This document shows positions 1 through 6,177 of a stretch of 11,767 nucleotides of DNA, one piece after another. The stretch is from an uncultured Bilophila sp. (GTDB taxonomy: Bacteria > Desulfobacterota > Desulfovibrionia > Desulfovibrionales > Desulfovibrionaceae). The notes under the pieces were generated by a model. It was not told the origin of the DNA, made no database searches, and worked only from the letters and a program-made list of their open reading frames with translations. Position 1 is the first letter of the stretch, and every line of letters begins with the position of its first letter. The stretch lies in the NCBI GenBank assembly GCA_910585945.1, contig CAJUHZ010000059.1, forward strand, positions 1 to 11,767, given 5' to 3'. A program made the position numbers and the translations under genes.

Positions 1-54
1 CTCCCGTTTTGGAAGCACCATATATTCATATCCTTATTTTTGCAATTAGGCACT

Positions 55-948
55 ATGATCCTTCGCAAGCAGACCTTGACCATGCAGGCCCGGCAGACAT
101 TCGGCCTGGTGCGCAATCCCTTTGTGGACCCGGAAACTTCCGCCGACGTGTTCATGTCGCCCGACATTCGCTTTGCCCGCGAGACGTTGTATCAGGCGGC
201 TACGGGCAGCGGCTTCCTTGCCTTGGTCGGGGAATCTGGCTCCGGCAAGTCCACGCTGAAAGATGAACTGATTACGCGCATCAGCACGGAAAACCTGCCC
301 GTTATTGTTATTGAGCCCTACACCCTGGCAATGGCCGCCAGTGAATCCCAGGGCAAGCCGCTGCGTTCATCGCACATTGCCGAGGCCATTATCAGCACGG
401 TTCAGCCGGGGGCGAAGATTCCTTCCAGCCCGGAAATGCGGTTCCGCCGCCTGCATGAAATCCTGAAGGCCAGCCACACGGCCGGAATGCGCCATTGCCT
501 GATTATTGAGGAAGCGCACGACCTGCACCGGCACACGCTCAAGAGTTTGAAGCGTTTTCACGAGTTGAAGGACGGCCTTTCCCGCCTGCTTTCCATCATT
601 TTGATCGGTCAGACGGAACTTGAAAAAAAGCTCCGCGTCACGGATGCCAGCGTCCGCGAAGTCGTGCAGCGGTGCGATGTGGTTCACCTGTCCGCCATAG
701 CCGACCCCGGCGCATACCTTCGTCACCGTTTCGAGCGCGCCGGGGCGGATTTCACTACGGCGTTCAGCCCGGACGGCATTGAAGAAATCCGCCTGAATCT
801 CACCGTTTCACCGGATAGCCGCGGCGAGGGCGTTTATATGGGCTATCCGCTCATGATTGCGAACCTCGCCACGGCGGCCCTGAACCTCGCGGCCGGCGTA
901 GGGGAAAAGCAGGTCACGGCGGATGTTGTGCGCATGGTGCGGCAATAA
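55..948 (+). CDS. MuB/ExeA-like AAA+ ATPase, transposition target-selection protein
   Basis: This is the ATP-dependent DNA-binding partner of a Mu-type transposase, which selects target DNA and activates strand transfer. From the ATG at 55 it has 297 residues. Walker A GESGSGKST is at 59-67, Walker B CLIIEEAHDL at 148-157 and a sensor-1-like segment IILIGQTEL at 181-189. The N-terminus (MILRKQTLT...) matches where the ATPase core begins in the relatives I recall, which usually carry an extra N-terminal HTH domain. The frame stays open to position 1, with a possible TTG start at 40, but the upstream sequence is AT-rich and unlike a domain linker. The HTH is therefore missing or lies outside the window. 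The Shine-Dalgarno signal before 55 is weak (TAGG). The family call is firm; the start is uncertain. Confidence 0.88.
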   Translation: MILRKQTLTMQARQTFGLVRNPFVDPETSADVFMSPDIRFARETLYQAATGSGFLALVGESGSGKSTLKDELITRISTENLPVIVIEPYTLAMAASESQGKPLRSSHIAEAIISTVQPGAKIPSSPEMRFRRLHEILKASHTAGMRHCLIIEEAHDLHRHTLKSLKRFHELKDGLSRLLSIILIGQTELEKKLRVTDASVREVVQRCDVVHLSAIADPGAYLRHRFERAGADFTTAFSPDGIEEIRLNLTVSPDSRGEGVYMGYPLMIANLATAALNLAAGVGEKQVTADVVRMVRQ

Positions 949-957
949 GGGGGCGTC

Positions 958-1134
958 ATGACAGACCGGGAATTTGTGGAACTGGTGCGAAGGATGCGGG
1001 CGGCGCAACGGGTTTATTTCCAGTGCCGCGCACCGTCCGATCTGAACAGGGCGAAAGCCCTTGAACGCGAGGTCGACCAGGAACTGAAACAACGGGCAGC
1101 GGCGGAAGCGCCGCAACAGGCAAAGCTCTTTTGA
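958..1134 (+). CDS. Small conserved-type protein of Mu-like early region (58 aa)
   Basis: A short ORF starts with ATG 9 nt after the ATPase stop, behind a purine-rich AAGGGGG ribosome-binding site, and ends with TGA 17 nt before the next start. The product (MTDREFVELVRRMRAAQR...) is charged, probably helical, and ends in QQAKLF. It has no signal peptide, membrane segment or cysteine cluster. Its tight placement between the ATPase and gam, with a good RBS, supports it as a real gene. Similar small proteins occur at this position in other Mu-like elements as I recall them, without a known function. Confidence 0.7.
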   Translation: MTDREFVELVRRMRAAQRVYFQCRAPSDLNRAKALEREVDQELKQRAAAEAPQQAKLF

Positions 1135-1151
1135 AAGGAGGGAAAAAGACA

Positions 1152-1697
1152 ATGGCAAAGCGAGTAAAACCGACCCTGAATATTCCAACGGTCAGCAGCC
1201 TAGAGGAAGCGGACGCCATACTGGCCCGGATCGCGGCCCGGAAGCGTGAATTGTCCCTGCTGGAATTGGGACTCAAGGAAGACGTGGACACCCTGAAACT
1301 CAAGTGCGCTGAATCCAGCGAACCGATCAAGCAGGATATTGAAGTTCTGGAGCAGGCTCTTGTCAGATTCGGCGAGTCCAAAAAAACGGAGCTTTTCACC
1401 AGGCGGCGTTCTGTTTCCCTGAATTTCGGAATCCTCGGTTTCCGGGCGTCTTCCTCCGTAAAGCCCATGAAGAAAACCACATGGGAACAGGTTCTCGGTT
1501 TTCTGATGGACGCGAAGGATAAAACGTTCGCGGCCTGCATTCGCACAAAGCAGGAGGTGGACAAGGAAGCCCTCCGTCAGCTTCCACAGGAAAAGCTCGC
1601 GGAAGTAGGATGCCGACTCGAACAGGCCGATGCTTTCTACTACGAACTGACGGAAACGGAACTGGCCGGAGCGTCAGAAACGGGGGGTGTTCAATGA
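1152..1697 (+). CDS. gam: Gam-like host-nuclease inhibitor / DNA-end-binding protein
   Basis: Mu Gam, a distant relative of eukaryotic Ku, binds double-strand DNA ends and protects them from host exonucleases such as RecBCD. This 181-residue protein is near the family's usual length. It has a long charged helical stretch at about 18-75, expected to form a coiled coil. This is followed by the family's typical beta segment with RRRSVSLNFGILGFR at 84-98 and a C-terminal helical part. The start at 1152 is chosen over the upstream TTG at 1131 because AGGAGG at 1136-1141 precedes it by 10 nt. Its stop overlaps the next start in an ATGA arrangement, indicating translational coupling. Confidence 0.88.
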   Translation: MAKRVKPTLNIPTVSSLEEADAILARIAARKRELSLLELGLKEDVDTLKLKCAESSEPIKQDIEVLEQALVRFGESKKTELFTRRRSVSLNFGILGFRASSSVKPMKKTTWEQVLGFLMDAKDKTFAACIRTKQEVDKEALRQLPQEKLAEVGCRLEQADAFYYELTETELAGASETGGVQ

Positions 1698-2143
1698 ACA
1701 CCAACACCGCCGGATTGATCAAGGCTATCCAGACCGGACGGCGCAAGCTCGGCTTGACCGAGGACGAATACCGCGCCCTGCTGGAAGGTGTCAGCGGCAA
1801 GACTTCCACAAAGGAACTCAATGCCCGGCAGCTGAAGGAGGTTCTTCGGCGGATGCGCGAGGCTGGATTCCATACCGTGGCAGACCCCCAGCTTCAAAAA
1901 ATCAGGAGCCTGTGGTTCAGCATGTATGACGAGGGGATCGTCAAAAACAAGACGGAACAGTCCATTGCCGCTTATATCCGACGGATAACAAAAAAGGCCG
2001 TCAATGCCTGCGACGTGAAAGACCTTCAGCGCGTTATCGAAACGCTGAAACAATGGATTGACCGTCTGGACGATCCCGCCGCGCGGGAACGCCTTCGCAG
2101 GGAGTTTGTCACCATGCCGACCGCTTCGCCGCTTCTTCAGTAA
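1694..2143 (+). CDS. gemA: GemA / Mu gp16-like regulatory protein
   Basis: This 149-residue protein belongs to the Mu gp16/GemA family (DUF1018), an early protein reported to affect host gene expression and DNA supercoiling; its mechanism is unclear. Family features seen are the N-terminal IKAIQTGRRKLGLTEDEYRALL segment (about residues 9-30), a GVSGKTSTKEL turn, the LKEVLRRMREAGF helix and a C-terminal SLWFSMYDEGIVKN region. The ATG at 1694 overlaps the gam stop by 4 nt, so it is translationally coupled to gam. Longer in-frame starts would read back into gam and have no RBS. Confidence 0.87.
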   Translation: MNTNTAGLIKAIQTGRRKLGLTEDEYRALLEGVSGKTSTKELNARQLKEVLRRMREAGFHTVADPQLQKIRSLWFSMYDEGIVKNKTEQSIAAYIRRITKKAVNACDVKDLQRVIETLKQWIDRLDDPAARERLRREFVTMPTASPLLQ

Positions 2144-2169
2144 CCTGTAACCCAACATCGGAGGACTCC

Positions 2170-2463
2170 ATGAAAAAGGATGAATTTATTACCCAGGCTA
2201 TGACCACGGTACGTTCCGATTATGCCCGCGCCCTGGGTCGCGCGGATATGGAAAGCGCGTTTGCCGCCTTCTGTGAAGTTGCCGCAGCGGAACTGCTCGG
2301 CGGCGGGGAAGTTTCCCTGCCCGGCCTTGGCAAGCTGAAGGTGAAGGCCACCAACGCCCGCACCGGCCGCAATCCCAAAACCGGAGAAGCGATTGAGATT
2401 CCCGCGGGCCGGAAGGTTGTTTTCACGCCAGGCAAGGAGTTCAAGGAGGCTTTCCGTGGATAG
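2170..2463 (+). CDS. HU/IHF-family DNA-bending protein
   Basis: A 97-residue HU-fold protein. Helical N-terminal dimerisation region about 1-45, GEVSLPGLGKLKV strand 46-58, and DNA-binding beta arm with ARTGRNPKTGEAIEIPAGR at 63-81, followed by VVFTPGKEFKEAF. An RBS (GGAGG) lies just before the ATG. In Mu, host HU and IHF help build the transpososome and control early transcription. An element-encoded HU inside the early operon plausibly serves the same architectural role; this role is inferred. The gene overlaps the next small ORF by 8 nt. Confidence 0.92.
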   Translation: MKKDEFITQAMTTVRSDYARALGRADMESAFAAFCEVAAAELLGGGEVSLPGLGKLKVKATNARTGRNPKTGEAIEIPAGRKVVFTPGKEFKEAFRG

Positions 2464-2596
2464 AGACACTATAGACGAGGCCGCCCTGGTCATGCTGATT
2501 GAAAACCACTGGGGTGAGTTCGCCGAATATTCCGGCGGCGAAGAATCGGCGGAAACAACCTTGCGGGCGCTGAAGGAAGCCGCAGGCATGGACTAA
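2456..2596 (+). CDS. Small acidic hypothetical protein (46 aa)
   Basis: A GTG-initiated ORF overlaps the last 8 nt of the HU gene and is preceded by AAGGAGG at 2443-2449 with 6-nt spacing. That site inside the HU gene decides the start. The acidic product (about 46 residues, containing MLIENHWGEFAEYSGGEES) has no recognisable domain, signal or membrane segment. The strong RBS and coupling to HU are the evidence for translation. Function unknown. Confidence 0.62.
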   Translation: MDRDTIDEAALVMLIENHWGEFAEYSGGEESAETTLRALKEAAGMD

Positions 2597-2599
2597 ACA

Positions 2600-2638
2600 G
2601 CGAAACGGCCCCTTATGGGGCCGTCGCCGGGGCGTGGC
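2600..2638 (+). repeat. 39-bp direct repeat with hairpin, copy A
   Basis: This block is repeated at 3754-3792 with 35 of 39 positions identical, so the two copies bracket the methyltransferase gene. Inside it ACGGCCCC, loop TTAT and GGGGCCGT (2605-2624) form a perfect 8-bp GC hairpin. No T-tract follows, so it is not a classic terminator. It starts 4 nt after the stop of the 46-aa ORF. Confidence 0.85.
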
Positions 2639-2671
2639 GGTTCCGGTCTGATGAGCAGCCGAAAAAAATTT

Positions 2672-3751
2672 ATGAGCGCCTATTATAACGAGATTGAGCC
2701 GTTTGCCGCCGCGTGGCTGCGGGAACTGATAAAAGCCGGACACATCGCGCCGGGTGTTGTCGATGAGCGGAGTATTGAGGATGTTTGCCCAAACGATCTT
2801 GCCGGTTTTACCCAGTGCCATTTCTTCGCGGGTATCGGGGTCTGGAGTTACGCCCTACGCTGTGCCGGCTGGCCCGATGACCGCCCTGTCTGGACGGGAA
2901 GTTGCCCCTGTCAACCTTTCTCCTCGGCAGGCCGCCGAAAGGGGATGTCTGACGAGCGGCACTTATGGCCCGCGTTCTTCCATCTTATTAGCCAGTGCCG
3001 CCCTGTCACAGTCTTTGGCGAACAGGTTGCGTCAAAGGACGGGCTGGGCTGGCTCGACCTTGTTTTCGCTGACCTGGAAGGAACAGGTTACACCTGCGGG
3101 GCGTGTAATACCCCTGCTGCGGGCTTCGGTGCGCCGCATATCCGACAGCGGCTTTACTGGGTGGCCGACACCATGTTCGCAAGATGGGCCGAAAGGCGGC
3201 CCAGCACAGGGGACGGACCGGTTGCCGGGAGCGGTGCAACTGGCGGGCTGGCCGACACCGAGGGCAGCGGAAGCGGGGCCGGATTTTGCGATTATGAATC
3301 GGGAAAAGAGCGGCGGAGTGTCATTGCAGACGGCGGCGCAGCTCACGGGGTGGGTAACGCCGTCAGCGCGGGACTGGAAGGACACGCCGGGCATGTCCAC
3401 GGAGAGGCCGGACGGCCGGAAGCGGCTGGATCAGTTGCCGAGGCAGGCAACTCTTGCGGGCTGGAAAACGCCAGCGGCCACGGACGACAAGCGCGGAGGG
3501 CGCATAACAACGGGAATGACGGGGGGCAGTCTGGCGCAGCAGGCGAAATTTACAGGCCCGGCCCGGCTGACGGCTTCTGGAGAAATGCTGACTGGCTTCT
3601 GTGCCAGGATGGAAAGTGGCGGCCAGTTGAACCCGGTTCTTCCCCGCTGGCTCATGGGGCTACCGCAAGAGTGGGACGACTGCGCGGCTATGGTAACGCT
3701 ATCGTCGCCCCGCAAGCGACGGCATTCATAAAAGCGTTCATGGAGACATAA
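2672..3751 (+). CDS. Phage-type DNA (cytosine-5-)-methyltransferase
   Basis: An S-adenosylmethionine-dependent m5C methyltransferase of 359 residues. Motif I is FFAGIG at 51-56, catalytic motif IV PCQPFS at 79-84 (nucleophile Cys80), motif VI appears as EQV at 117-119 instead of the common ENV, and motif VIII IRQR is at 157-160. A motif X-like RLRGYGNAIVAPQA lies near the C-terminus. The segment between (about 165-320) is Gly/Ala-rich and poorly conserved, and is where target recognition is expected. The start at 2672 (MSAYYNEIEPF) matches the family; ATG 2651 is an alternative adding 7 residues. Neither has a strong RBS. Likely role: modifying element DNA against host restriction, a role filled in Mu by mom. 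No cognate endonuclease is visible. Most of the gene is also open in the +1 frame. Confidence 0.9.
   Translation: MSAYYNEIEPFAAAWLRELIKAGHIAPGVVDERSIEDVCPNDLAGFTQCHFFAGIGVWSYALRCAGWPDDRPVWTGSCPCQPFSSAGRRKGMSDERHLWPAFFHLISQCRPVTVFGEQVASKDGLGWLDLVFADLEGTGYTCGACNTPAAGFGAPHIRQRLYWVADTMFARWAERRPSTGDGPVAGSGATGGLADTEGSGSGAGFCDYESGKERRSVIADGGAAHGVGNAVSAGLEGHAGHVHGEAGRPEAAGSVAEAGNSCGLENASGHGRQARRAHNNGNDGGQSGAAGEIYRPGPADGFWRNADWLLCQDGKWRPVEPGSSPLAHGATARVGRLRGYGNAIVAPQATAFIKAFMET
2781..3731 (+). CDS. Overlapping ORF in +1 frame: phage GWxTP-repeat protein
   Basis: This ORF is nested entirely inside the methyltransferase gene, shifted by +1, and free of stops for 316 codons. The product is not random-looking. 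It has four GWxTP units at residues 127, 156, 190 and 227, often followed by A.D.K-type residues and preceded by QA.L. It also has a SGREVAPVNLSPRQ block at 37-50, a GSTLFSLTWKEQVTP block at 91-105, and a C-terminal LNPxxxRWLMGLPxxWD block at about 283-299. I recognise these blocks from uncharacterised proteins in other proteobacterial phages, some annotated as methyltransferase-related. ATG 2781 is preferred because GGAG at 2769-2772 sits 8 nt upstream; the frame opens from GTG 2754. Whether it is translated cannot be shown here. Function unknown. Confidence 0.55.
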   Translation: MFAQTILPVLPSAISSRVSGSGVTPYAVPAGPMTALSGREVAPVNLSPRQAAERGCLTSGTYGPRSSILLASAALSQSLANRLRQRTGWAGSTLFSLTWKEQVTPAGRVIPLLRASVRRISDSGFTGWPTPCSQDGPKGGPAQGTDRLPGAVQLAGWPTPRAAEAGPDFAIMNREKSGGVSLQTAAQLTGWVTPSARDWKDTPGMSTERPDGRKRLDQLPRQATLAGWKTPAATDDKRGGRITTGMTGGSLAQQAKFTGPARLTASGEMLTGFCARMESGGQLNPVLPRWLMGLPQEWDDCAAMVTLSSPRKRRHS

Positions 3752-3753
3752 TT

Positions 3754-3792
3754 GCGAAACGGTCCCGCATGGGGCCGTCGCCGGAGCGTGGC
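3754..3792 (+). repeat. 39-bp direct repeat with hairpin, copy B
   Basis: Second copy of the repeat at 2600-2638, starting 3 nt after the methyltransferase stop. The hairpin arms ACGGTCCC and GGGGCCGT (3759-3778) with loop GCAT keep the pairing through one G-U wobble, so structure is retained although bases differ. TTTT follows at 3793-3796, after a 14-nt gap from the stem. It may slow or stop transcription before the element end. Confidence 0.85.
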
Positions 3793-3887
3793 TTTTCAGT
3801 TACATATTCGTCAACAAAATTACAAACTCTTAAAAACTATGTCCCATGAAATCCTAACTTATCACGTTTTTCTACTTCAAGTTATCA
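3793..3887. mobile_element. Mu-like element right terminus (transposase-binding end)
   Basis: An AT-rich stretch between GC-rich genes. AACTTATCA (3856-3864) and AAGTTATCA (3879-3887) are direct copies spaced 23 bp, like adjacent MuA-binding sites. Read inward on the - strand from 3887 it begins TGATAACTTGAAGTAGAAAA. This begins with the TG expected at Mu-type ends and shares ACTTGAAGTA and GAAAAA with the left end of phage Mu as I remember it. The dotO frame is cut exactly here. The assignment is strong but inferred; the partner end is outside the window. A target duplication would be expected to be about 5 bp, probably TGACG at 3888-3892. Confidence 0.7.
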
Positions 3888-6177
3888 TGACGGTGTTCAC
3901 GAGGACGTGTCGCGCCAGCATGTACATGACCGCCGACTGTCTGTCCGCCGTGGTTCCTCCGCGCGGAGCCACTTCATCAAGGTCAAGACTGACAATCTGC
4001 GCGTCGCCCAGGTCAAATCGCGTGGGTTCTTTCAGAATGACATACGCCTCAATAGCGTCCATCATTGAACGCCATACATTGGTGATGGTATGCGCATCGT
4101 AGGTATTGCGGATGCCCGTATTCTGGTTGATTTGCGTGCCCACATCGGCCAGCAGCGGCATGGCATGGCGTTGCGCCTGCAATGCCTCATGCACATGCCC
4201 CCGCTCGAAAAGCCCATCCACCACTTCCCACCAGCTTGTGGAAGCATCCCGGCGGATGCCTTCACGAAGAACGAGTTCATGCAGTTCCGGCAGGACATTG
4301 GGCTGATAGAGCCGGGGATGATTGCCGTCAGAGAGTTCCTCATAGGCCAGGTCAATGGCCCGGCCTATCAGACCAGGTACACCGTCCGCCGGAGCCGTGG
4401 CGTCCAGCGGTGTCGCCAGCAGCGACAGCAGATTGACCAGAAACGCCTTGTGCGAGGGCAGCGGCTTCCGGCATCCCAGCGGCGTGTCAAAGGGATTGAC
4501 GGCGTATTCCTCAGTCATCCGCAGCCGGTGATAGGCGGCAAGATGTTTTTTCCCTTCGGGCAGATTCTCTTTCAGGAGGGTAATCAGGCCGGAAGATGAC
4601 GGCCCCACATCCACAATGGAGAGCCAGGGCAGACGGGACAGCCCGGCCTGCGTGACAAAGGCGAAGTTCATGGCATTGAGGAAAACGGATTTCCCCCCGC
4701 CCATCGGCGCTACCCCCAGATCAATCCACGCGGCCTGTTCGGAGGAATTGGGCGCGAACGGCATGATTTTGCCGTCCTGCGTGCGGAACAGAAGGCTTCC
4801 TTCTTTCCACGGCGAAGCCGAGCGCAGCGGCCACATGCCGATGGCATCCTGGAGCGGCGCGGCTGTGACCGGGGCCGGACTGGACGGCATCAGGCCGGGC
4901 AGTGTCGCGGCAAGGCCGAGCAGCGGATCGCCCAGGGCTTCCGTCACATCGCACGTTCCCCAGCCCTGCACCGCCTTGGAGAGTTCCGCCACACGCCGCC
5001 TGAGCAGAAGATGCGCTTCCCGCTCGCTTTCCCGCACACAGGCCCAGGTGCAGAGGCAGATGCGGAATTTCACGCAGCACACGCCTTCCAAATCCAGCGC
5101 GCGCAAGGTTTCCACGGCATTGTTGAGCCGTTTGTTGTCCGAAGCCGTGAAGGCCAGAATGGCGGACAGCAGGGGCTTGATGCCCATGTTCAGGCCGCCG
5201 TCTTCCAGCAGAAAGGACATGCGGTACGGCAACCGCTCGTCCCGCCGCGCCAGAACGCGAAAGAAGTCCTGAAAAGGTTTGGGCGTCTGGGGCATGAGCG
5301 TCATGATCAGCGGCCCGTAGATGCGCTCGCCGATTCTGATGGCGCTCCGCGATACCATGTTCCCCTCGCGGGGCCAGAGTTGCGTTTTGAAGTCCGGGTA
5401 CAGGACGTTATGCAATTCTTCTCTTTTGCCCGTATCCGGGTCGGGCAGACGGAACGGCAAGGGATCGCCGGGCACAAGCGCCTGCCATGCCCGGCTGGTG
5501 AACTCCGGCGCAATGCACATGCGGATGTCCCGCAGGGCTTCGTGCGCCGAGAGCGGATACGCCAGCAAATCCGCCTGCTTGAACGCATCAAGAACGCCGG
5601 TCAGAAAGCCGTTGTGCGCATCGTGCAGGGCTGCGACGGCGCGGGCAATCTGCTGACAGCCCGCGAGTGTCGGCACTTTGGACATGGCGGCGTCGCGTTC
5701 CTTCAGGGCTGTCTTGCGTAAGGAATCGGACAGCACGGCAGGCCGCGTCCAGAGTACGATCCAGCATGTTTCAATGGCGCAATAGCGTTTCAGGGCATGG
5801 CCCCAATCCTCCAGCAAGGGGCCGATGTGCAGGCCGAGGTTTTTGGCCGTCAGACGCGACGGTTCAAGCAGTTCGGCAATGCGTTCCCCGCTGCTTTCCG
5901 GGTCATATTCAAAGACCACCTGAAGCGCGTGACCCGGCTTGGAGAGCGTGGCTTGCAGCTTTTCCGTCAGGCCGGAGACGAGGGTCGCGTATTCCGCCTC
6001 ACCTACATGCTTCAGGGAACCCTCCAGATGCAGGAGGCTGATGAGGCTCCCGTCATCGGCGACCAGTATGCCGTTATCCACGGTTTCCAGCCTGCAATAG
6101 CTGTGAACCGGGGCGGCAAACGCTTCGGACAGGGCGCGGATGCCGCGATCCACGCCGTTGACAAGTATATCAAGCAT
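3877..6177 (-). CDS. dotO: DotO/IcmB-like type IV secretion ATPase, C-terminus truncated by Mu-like end
   Basis: The VirB4-class ATPase of I-type (Dot/Icm, IncI Tra) secretion systems, which energises assembly at the inner membrane. The visible product is 766 residues. Walker A is GVAPMGGGKSV at 488-498 (Lys496) and Walker B is QIVSLDLDEVA at 727-737, followed by ADRQSAVMYMLARHVL. Family members as I recall them are about 1000 residues and continue some 250 residues past this point. Here the frame ends with MIT and a TGA that lie in the Mu-like terminus, so the C-terminal part of the ATPase domain is missing. The ATG at 6177 overlaps the dotI stop (TGATG) and has an upstream GAGGGA, so longer ORF starts are rejected. 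Probably non-functional. Confidence 0.88.
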   Translation of the reverse strand: MLDILVNGVDRGIRALSEAFAAPVHSYCRLETVDNGILVADDGSLISLLHLEGSLKHVGEAEYATLVSGLTEKLQATLSKPGHALQVVFEYDPESSGERIAELLEPSRLTAKNLGLHIGPLLEDWGHALKRYCAIETCWIVLWTRPAVLSDSLRKTALKERDAAMSKVPTLAGCQQIARAVAALHDAHNGFLTGVLDAFKQADLLAYPLSAHEALRDIRMCIAPEFTSRAWQALVPGDPLPFRLPDPDTGKREELHNVLYPDFKTQLWPREGNMVSRSAIRIGERIYGPLIMTLMPQTPKPFQDFFRVLARRDERLPYRMSFLLEDGGLNMGIKPLLSAILAFTASDNKRLNNAVETLRALDLEGVCCVKFRICLCTWACVRESEREAHLLLRRRVAELSKAVQGWGTCDVTEALGDPLLGLAATLPGLMPSSPAPVTAAPLQDAIGMWPLRSASPWKEGSLLFRTQDGKIMPFAPNSSEQAAWIDLGVAPMGGGKSVFLNAMNFAFVTQAGLSRLPWLSIVDVGPSSSGLITLLKENLPEGKKHLAAYHRLRMTEEYAVNPFDTPLGCRKPLPSHKAFLVNLLSLLATPLDATAPADGVPGLIGRAIDLAYEELSDGNHPRLYQPNVLPELHELVLREGIRRDASTSWWEVVDGLFERGHVHEALQAQRHAMPLLADVGTQINQNTGIRNTYDAHTITNVWRSMMDAIEAYVILKEPTRFDLGDAQIVSLDLDEVAPRGGTTADRQSAVMYMLARHVLVNTVMIT

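Larger units (their letters stand above)
1..3887 (+). mobile_element. Mu-like transposable element, early region to right terminus (left part outside window)
   Basis: The co-directional genes for a MuB-type ATPase, a small protein, Gam, GemA and HU follow the order of the early region of Mu-like phages. They are followed by a methyltransferase and then an AT-rich sequence with Mu-end character that stops at about 3887. Beyond that point the sequence is the coding strand of a truncated dotO gene in the opposite direction. The transposase and left end are not visible. No portal, capsid, tail or lysis gene lies between the early genes and the terminus. The element is therefore either a compact, structural-gene-free Mu-like transposon or a prophage with a large internal deletion. 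The gene families are seen directly; the exact boundary is inferred. Confidence 0.75.

Noticed and set aside
2600..3792. CRISPR-like or integron attC interpretation of the 39-bp repeats
   Set aside because: Only two copies are present, 1.15 kb apart with a gene between; no array, and no attC core sites were seen.
3793..3900. Assembly chimera as the cause of the dotO truncation
   Set aside because: Not excluded by sequence alone, but the breakpoint coincides with spaced terminal repeats and a TG tip, which a random chimera would not be expected to produce.
3752..4102. 116-aa ORF on the + strand after the methyltransferase
   Set aside because: It crosses the repeat, the element terminus and antisense dotO; no RBS, no family resemblance, composition changes abruptly.
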